In this document: one piece after another, positions 57,157 to 64,000 of the stretch
Layout of the letters: the number at the start of each line of letters is the position of its first letter
Numbering within the stretch: the stretch's first letter is position 1
Assembly (NCBI RefSeq): GCF_009905375.1
Contig: NC_133652.1
Span: forward strand, 18,092,850-18,156,849
From: Apium graveolens
Lineage: Eukaryota; Streptophyta; Magnoliopsida; Apiales; Apiaceae
Length of the DNA stretch: 64,000 nucleotides
Direction of reading: 5' to 3'
Position numbers and translations under genes: made by a program
The notes under the pieces: model-generated
What the model saw: only the letters and a program-made list of their open reading frames with translations
What the model was told of the DNA's origin: nothing
The model's database searches: none

Positions 57157-60100
57157 TCACGGTTTATTCTGAGCAACAACTGTGTTCCGAATTGCATAAT
57201 GAGCCGGCATGGATTTCCCATTCACAAGCATTTGCTCTAAGAAATCCACACGAATTGATTTGAACTGGTAACACTGCAAGCCCAACATAGCAAATGATAA
57301 AACTCTAACTCTCACAGCTGATTAACACATGATTTGAACTGGCAATTGAATAGGTTTGAAACTAACAATTTTATGCATATAGCTCCTCTCGCTAATCCAC
57401 AAAGTTAATAAATTTAGGAAAAGATTGCATTGATTTAAAAAAAAAATATTCATATGTAGTACCCCGTATCTACTATATAGACATGTAAACAGCCACAAAA
57501 ATATGTCTGGGTACATCTATTCACATGACTGTGTGTTAGGTTCTCAACATGCCCTAAACCCTAGGATATAGAGTAAATTCTAATCATTATGTAAGCATAT
57601 TGGAAGAATGAACTACAAGCGCAAACCTTTTCCTTCCAAGAAAAATCAACATAATGGTAAAATGGTTCCAATAAAGTGACCTGATCTCCTTCTTTAATCT
57701 GAAAGAAACAAAATTAAATTCATTGCCAGTCTTTACCATCTTCTAATTAGGACAACTTTTTGTAATCACCAGGGTTCTCATCGAATAATATATGAAAAGA
57801 AAGGAAGTCCAAGAAAGAAAGAGTCTGCCGTTTATTAAACGTAAGACAACACCATAACTAACTTACAGCATCATTGCGCATTCCATACATTGTGAGAATG
57901 AAGCACACTTGATCTGAATCACAGACAAGAAAGTATCTGCAAAATCATTGCATCAATTATTTTCCCTTAACTAAACACAATGTAAAGATCCAAAAAGTAT
58001 GTTGATGGTAGAGCTAGCCTGTAATGCAACTGAAGAATATTTTTAGTACAGAATACACTTCTACATTGAAATTCAAAGAGAATAAGCTTGGGGAACTTAC
58101 AATGGAGTAGTACTTTCATGCTTGATAAATAATATGACTTTTCCAAGAATGGCAACTGTTCTATTCAGACCTTCCGATAGATGATCTATGGTGCCTCTTC
58201 TGTATGAAGAATTCACTGCAACAGAATACAGTATTAAGCATGAAATGCAAAATCTAAAGTACAATCTGCACTAAAAGATTTCAATGAGTTATGTAACTTA
58301 CAATTAATCGCAGCTAATGATGATGTCAAAGAAGCGAGACGTTTAGCCTTGGTCTGTCCCTGGACAGTGGACACAAAGTAAGGTAATTCGTTATACAGAT
58401 TTTACAATAAGCAAAGACATATTTGAGGTGATTCAATATACAGATTTTACATATTCAAATTATCAGATGGTTGAAGTGATGCAAACTTGGTTAATAAGTA
58501 TCCGCATAGTTTTTCCGTCGTCAAACGATTAGAGAACTGTGTTGAGAAGATATATATACTTCCTAAGTCACAACTACACTAGGCGTGCAACAATGGTGCA
58601 AACTGTAATACAGATTTGATATAAATAATTTCCCCACTTTCAAGTTTAACCTTCACACAACCCCACCTAGAGATTAATATATGTTATAACTTGTACATTA
58701 TGTAGCAAAGTAGCAAACAAGGTCTTCAATATTCTAATAAGAAACAGGCAGTGTCTGCATTGCAACTTTAGCAAATAATATTGACAAGGATGATTAGTCG
58801 TGAACAAGGTCCTCCTGACTCCTGACTAGTAGTTCCTTAATATCACGTAGGGCTGGTTTTAACCCCATGAGACATTTATTTGCCTCCTATAGTAAGCTTT
58901 GATCCCACTTTATTTTTAACTTGCATATCTAACTACTTTCAACTGTGTAAACCAGCATACATTGCATTTCCCATTCTCTTAAAAGGGAAAGTAACCGTTA
59001 AAAATGTAACAATAACACATTCTTCCATCTTATCATGGCTCATGAAGGCATCATCTAAGAAACCAAGATATTCCATTAGTAATGAAAAAGGGGGTGTAAG
59101 AAGTCCCCAAGTGAGCGTATTATGGGGGGCCTTCAAGCACATCCGGCAAGAATCAAGGGGGATCCGTGAAAGCGCAACATGTCCATAAGGGTTGGCTCTT
59201 TTTCATTAAGATCTTTCACCGTTCCGGAACTATTAGCCCTACTCCAGCTATGCATCGCCACATTTTTTTATTTTTTTATTTTTTGCTAAATAAGGGGAAG
59301 TTAAAATTATAAGACAACATCGCCACATTTTAAATTACTAATATAAGACCAGACTCGGATTTCATAAAGGCCGCCTAAAATCATGCAATTAAAAGTCGTT
59401 GAATTGCTTGACAAAATTATGTATTTGCAACTCACCCTTAAGAAGCTATCTAATTTGTCAAGAAGACTGATAATCTTTTTAACCTCCTCAGCAGCATTGA
59501 GACCAGGATCCTTCGATGCAGCAGCTTCAAATCCACTAAGGGCCCTCTCATAGTTCTCTAAATATTTGTTTACCTGAATACAGATGAATATACTTTATCA
59601 ACAATGATGTACTAATGCCGGGGTTAAAGGACACTGCAAATAAGATCACTCCAGAACTGAAGGTGGATACAAAGGGAGATCATAAATTCAGCACATACGT
59701 TATTGGTTTGAGGACAAAAGAAAAACCACAGCCTGATTGACTAAGCAAACAACAACGAAATCAGCTATAAATATAGGATTATAAAGACAATGAAAACTAA
59801 ATTAGTTTTGTTCGACCAAATTTGTAGAGTACATGTTTCGGTCATTTATATTTATGCCCATGTTGTATGTTAGAGCAAGTCCAATGCAAGATGCAAAATA
59901 GCTATAGTTATTGTTATAATTTGGCATCAAAAAGTGTATTTTGGTGCTAAAACAAAATTTCAACTCCAATGCTAGATGCATTTTGAAATCAAATCTTTCC
60001 TCATTTGCCTAAATTTTGTCATTTTGCCCTAAGTTTCATTTAAAGTACAACAACATGTATTTCATCTGTAGTAGTATGATGATGTGGCTAGATGCATAAA

Positions 60101-62666
60101 GCATCCTTGGTTTCAAATTTAGAACCAAGGATGCATATATGCATATTTGCATCCAAATATAGAACTCCTTTGAAGTTGAAATTTTTGACATTTGATTTCA
60201 ATTTATAGAAATGGCATCACTTATAGCATTGCATTGGACTTGCTCTTAGTCAACTATCTAAAATGTACAGCCAACACTTCGAGGGATTTGAAAAATTCTT
60301 AGACGGCAATTTTTTTGTTAATATGTAATAGTAAAAGAAGTCTCTTTTGGTTAGGATCATGCAACTGAAACAACAAAGAACAATAGGTAGTAAATTTACA
60401 GCATTAAGAATAGTTTCTTAACCTCATCTGCTTTTCTAAATGTTCAGGATAAACTATTGTTACAAGCTACAAAAAAATGACAAGAGGTTTCTTGCAACAT
60501 TTGATCAGTTAGATGGAACTTGGAGATATATGATCAATTGCATGACTAAATGACTGCATGAAAAGTTTGTGATGAATGGCTTAAAGAGGAATTTTGCTAT
60601 TCAATTTTCAAAGATATATATTAATCTTTTCTGTGAAAACCCTCTTTCTTATTGTTCTAAATTTGAAGGTAAACTTCATAACATATACATGTTAAGATAG
60701 AGCATGAGCACGGCATCATGCAAGTGCATAATTACAGTGGCATCATAGGTATTGTTCCTCGCATAGCATAGGGACCAAGTTCTATTTTCCTTTCATCTTA
60801 TGCTCTTTTTGTTATAAATACAATAAATACAATGCACGGGATTGTAAAGCTCCTGCCTGCTGCCCTCATCAATTTTCTAGTTAGCCACTGATTCGTCTCT
60901 TGTAATGACTTTATGTAGAGATTTTAACTATTAAAGTAGATAGATGGATAACTATCAAAGTAGATAGAGAGAAAATGGAATTCTGAAAACAAAAAGAATG
61001 ATGAAAAATAAGGGAGAACATTCGAGAGAAAGAGAACACTGAACAGGTAGACGCAAAACTTGATTTTATCCAGTACTATATTTATTAAATATGCTTTATA
61101 CTCTAGTACATCACTGTACTTAGAGTTGGATAAAGGGGAAATTGTACAGAGCCAAGACTAATATTTCATACTAATAATTCCAAGGTAGGTACTTCTTGAG
61201 TTGCATTTATTTCCTAGTATGCCTTCAGCTAAAATTCGATTACAAGGCTAGAAATTTCCTTTAATTGCTTTTCTCTAGTAAGTATAAATCAGAAATTAGA
61301 AAGACAATGAGATGATACAATAAACTCTCAGAAACTTAACGCGGGAGAGAGCGATAGAAAGTTACTGTAGCACAGTTGAAGTACAGGTCTGGATTAGACT
61401 TCATTTCCTCATCTTTCTCCTGAAATGCATCACAATTAGTAATATTATTAAGAGAATTAATATCGCTAGCAAAATAAATTTTAGCACACAATCACAGAAG
61501 CAGTATTCAGCTTTCATTATGTGCACACTTACAGCATTCTGATATGCTTTTAAAGATTGCAGAAGCTTCTTATAGTCCCATGCTCCAGTCACGAAAAAGC
61601 AAGTCAGGCATGCATTTCCTAAGTTGTCTGTTGGGTAGATGGAAGTCAAGTCGGGGTTAAGTATTTTTTTAAAAAAATATTCGAAAAAGTAACAATAATA
61701 CAGATCTCTTCAAGCTATCTCCCATTTAGATGTACTGAATATGCTTAAGTGTGTAATAATTTTTTTTAATTAAGTCATGCCACTTTTTACCATATATTTT
61801 TTTTTATCATCTATGGCTAGACTGGTTACCAGACATTACTTACACCAAGAATTCCCATCCTTAACATCCAGAGCAATAGCTTCTTTTGCATGTTTAATGC
61901 TTTCTTTCACAATTTCTTCCTGATTTTCAGCACCTAGAGAATAGAATTTTTTTTGTCAATGTAGATTTGAAAAGGTTATCATGTGATATATTGTTTCCAA
62001 CTGATTCATCTGTAACAAGATCGAACAACATAAACTATGCATGATGCAGAATGACTAAGCATTTAAAGAAAAAAAAATAAATGCCAAGATTCCAACTCTC
62101 GATTGGGCTTCCATATTGTAGTACCAATAACCCACACGGCAAATGAGGCATGACTAGGAAATTATTCAGAAGCCTAAAAAAGATACAATCTTGCCTTGGG
62201 CCATTCTTCTTTCAAGCATTGATAATTGACAAAGTATCTTTTTGTTTGAACCCTGCATGCCATAAAAATTAGTTTCTGTCAAGTAACTGGCATTTATACA
62301 AGAAGGAAGAGCTATGTTATCATGTACTAATAATAGAATCGTTGTAATGTCATAAAAAACCTTGCTCAGTGCAAGAATCAAGCAGTTCTTTGCTGAAGGT
62401 AGTTCTCCTTTTTTCCAGATGCAGTTGCCTAAGCATAGCCAAGCATCTGCGAGTGATGGGTTCAGCTTGACCTGAAAAACAAAACAGCTAGCTTGGAAAA
62501 AGAACTGTTAACTTAAAACGGCAGAAAGGCATACAACAGTGACAATCTTTGCTTACCGCTTTCGAGAGATGATCTTCTGCATCTTTTCTATAATCAGGAA
62601 ATACATCCAAGATCTTTCCTTTCAAATATTCATGTGTTGCACGTGTCGCAGGTAATCTCCTATGTT
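57157..62666 (-). CDS. TTC5-like TPR and OB-fold protein (5' end beyond window)
   Basis: Plant homologue of tetratricopeptide repeat protein 5 (Strap). In animals TTC5 acts in stress-responsive transcription and in co-translational tubulin mRNA decay; the plant role is not known to me. Twelve exons are visible on the minus strand: 62666-62557, 62471-62361, 62252-62195, 61933-61844, 61627-61533, 61419-61366, 59573-59436, 58359-58302, 58215-58101, 57936-57867, 57698-57627, 57264-57157, keeping one frame of about 358 residues. TPR-type helices include AVKLNPSLADAWLCLGNCIW-like segments and LDVKDGNSWYNLGNAC. The OB-fold C-terminal domain begins near LNRTVAILGKV and continues through FLVCDSDQVCF to the C-terminal IRVDFLEQMLVNGK. 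The intron after exon 62252-62195 uses a GC donor. The visible frame starts mid-codon, so the N-terminal ~60 residues lie in an exon right of 64000. Confidence 0.9.
59873..60245. mobile_element. Tourist-like (PIF/Harbinger) MITE in a TTC5-like intron
   Basis: Terminal inverted repeats GAGCAAGTCCAATGCA and TGCATTGGACTTGCTC are perfect complements over 16 bp. TTA flanks both ends (59870-59872 and 60246-60248), the 3-bp duplication of Harbinger elements. It is 373 bp, AT-rich and non-coding. Confidence 0.85.
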
Positions 62667-64000
62667 CTGCAAAAGATAAATGTGGTGCTCAAGTGATACT
62701 GCCAATTATGAAGATAGTAGAGTTACTAGAAAAAATCTATTTAAGTAGTTGATGTGAACAAAAATGACTCTCTCTCCCAATATCGTTATTCCCCTAATAA
62801 ATAGAAGTCCTATTCAACAATTTGGGTTACTTTAATTATATAAAGCTTGCAGAAGTGCAGTAGTAGACAACCATTTTGTTCATTAGAATTTTTCCATAAC
62901 TATGCCTAACATTCATATATAAACTGAAAAAAAACAAAGGATACTTTAATATACGGGGGCGGCACAAAAGAAAAGTAAACATGTCAAATAGGACTTGCTT
63001 AGATGGAGAAAGTAAGTAATAAAAAAGCTAGTAAGCAGTAGCACAAAATGCAGAAAATGATAGGGTGAAAGGACTGAAACTTGCAGTTCAATGACCGGCA
63101 CAAAAAAGCTCAGTCAAATACTTAAACTATGTAAAATTTTCATACCATTAAAATCCCTAACAGAAATGTGACGTGGATGTTAATGTGGCATGGTGGAATA
63201 AAAGTTAGACAACAAATTTACCACTCAACTTGGTAACATTTTCAATTAGCTCATCTGCTAATTTTAATTTTAAGATAGTTAAATTAAAAATTATAAATAC
63301 ACGCTTAATTCATATGTTTAAAAAAACCATATTTATTAAATTAAATTTGTTTTCTGATTTTTACTCAAACTCTAAATTTTTCAAAAAAAATTCCCGGATG
63401 TTTACAATTTAATTTAAAATAAAACATACTCATTTAATACATATACTTTTAAATCGATACAAGAAAATGAATATTTATAAATAACACAATTTTCAAATTT
63501 CAATATATGTGAATTGTACTAGAAGTGTATTATGGGTATGTATAATTTAAATTTAATTGAAGTGTCGGTGAAAATTCAAATACTATTTATTTTTGAATAA
63601 TTTTTAATTTTACTTCATTATGATTATATTAAATTAGAAAAATCATAAGTTTTTTCAAAAATCTATTTTTTTCCGGTCAATGACCCAATTGGAAGTTGGC
63701 AGATCATTCGTTGATAAATTAGGTTCAAATTTATGATTCTGACCTGACCGCTGACACGGTGCCCACGTCACAGCGGATGTGACATAGCTTAAAGGTCCTC
63801 CGCTAATAGTCAAGTAATTTGGAGTTCAACTATATAATTGCAAGTTAAATGAAGTTCTATGATGCGATTCTAAGATTCTTTGGGCTGGTGACCCAACTGA
63901 AACTTTTAGTATAGTACAGTGATCAATTAGCTCATTTGCATGAAAATGATAATGCCTACTATTACTACCTAGTCTAATATACAAACCTATTAAAATTTTC
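62667..64000 (-). other. Part of the first visible intron of the TTC5-like gene
   Basis: No N-terminal exon of the gene could be found here, so the intron extends past the window edge. Between about 63090 and 63940 the phrases CAATGACC and GTGACCCAACTGAAAC, GTGACGTGG and CCCACGTCAC, and CAATTAGCTCAT recur, suggesting a decayed transposable element, but I could not define its termini. Confidence 0.45.

Overview
This is nuclear DNA of a flowering plant. The genes are intron-rich, three of the four encode plastid-type proteins, and transposable elements nested inside one another fill more than half the window. The protein sequences and the style of the Copia LTRs suggest a eudicot, possibly an asterid such as an Apiaceae species; that assignment is a guess.

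Left flank (1-5652): a decayed LINE reverse-transcriptase remnant on the minus strand (1-1304), AT-rich spacer, then a non-autonomous Helitron (about 2525-4934) that was itself hit by a Copia-type solo LTR (2842-4150, duplicated site ACGGT).

Nested block (5653-40507): one old Ty1/Copia element on the minus strand, with LTRs at both ends, a 5-bp site duplication (TATAA), a tRNA-Met-type primer site and a polypurine tract. It holds degraded gag, protease, integrase, RT and RNase H, plus a long extra ORF of unknown function downstream of pol. Three Ty3/Gypsy insertions split it, each with a perfect 5-bp duplication: a complete Tekay/Del-like chromovirus (10624-25068, AATAG, two LTRs of about 4.1 and 4.5 kb) and two solo LTRs of about 4 kb (28652-32615, CATAT; 33585-37404, AACTT).

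Most interesting signal: all three Gypsy LTRs, although otherwise diverged, look like small multi-exon genes. Each has a leader exon, a mini-exon ending in a GC-type donor, a third exon with an ATG and a short Arg/Lys-rich peptide, and a phase-0 GT donor just before the LTR end. In the full-length element this last donor pairs in frame with an acceptor beyond the primer-binding site, which would join the basic LTR peptide to an acidic ORF upstream of gag. The intron would contain the LTR end and the PBS. The basic peptide resembles the histone H3 tail (M-A-R-x3-T-A-R-K-S), a striking match in an element whose integrase carries a chromodomain.

Gene-bearing right part (40508-64000): plastid fructose-bisphosphate aldolase (+, 41088-44095, 6 exons), a FATB-like acyl-ACP thioesterase (-, 46083-47724, 6 exons), a MITE-rich gap (about 48.8-51.4 kb), plastid TatC (+, 51681-55901, 4 exons) and a TTC5-like TPR/OB-fold protein (-, 57157-62666 and continuing past the right edge; 12 exons visible, one intron GC-AG). 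Small MITEs sit in introns of TatC and of the TTC5-like gene. The four genes are unrelated in pathway beyond three being plastid proteins. All exon borders were read by eye from reading frame and splice consensus.
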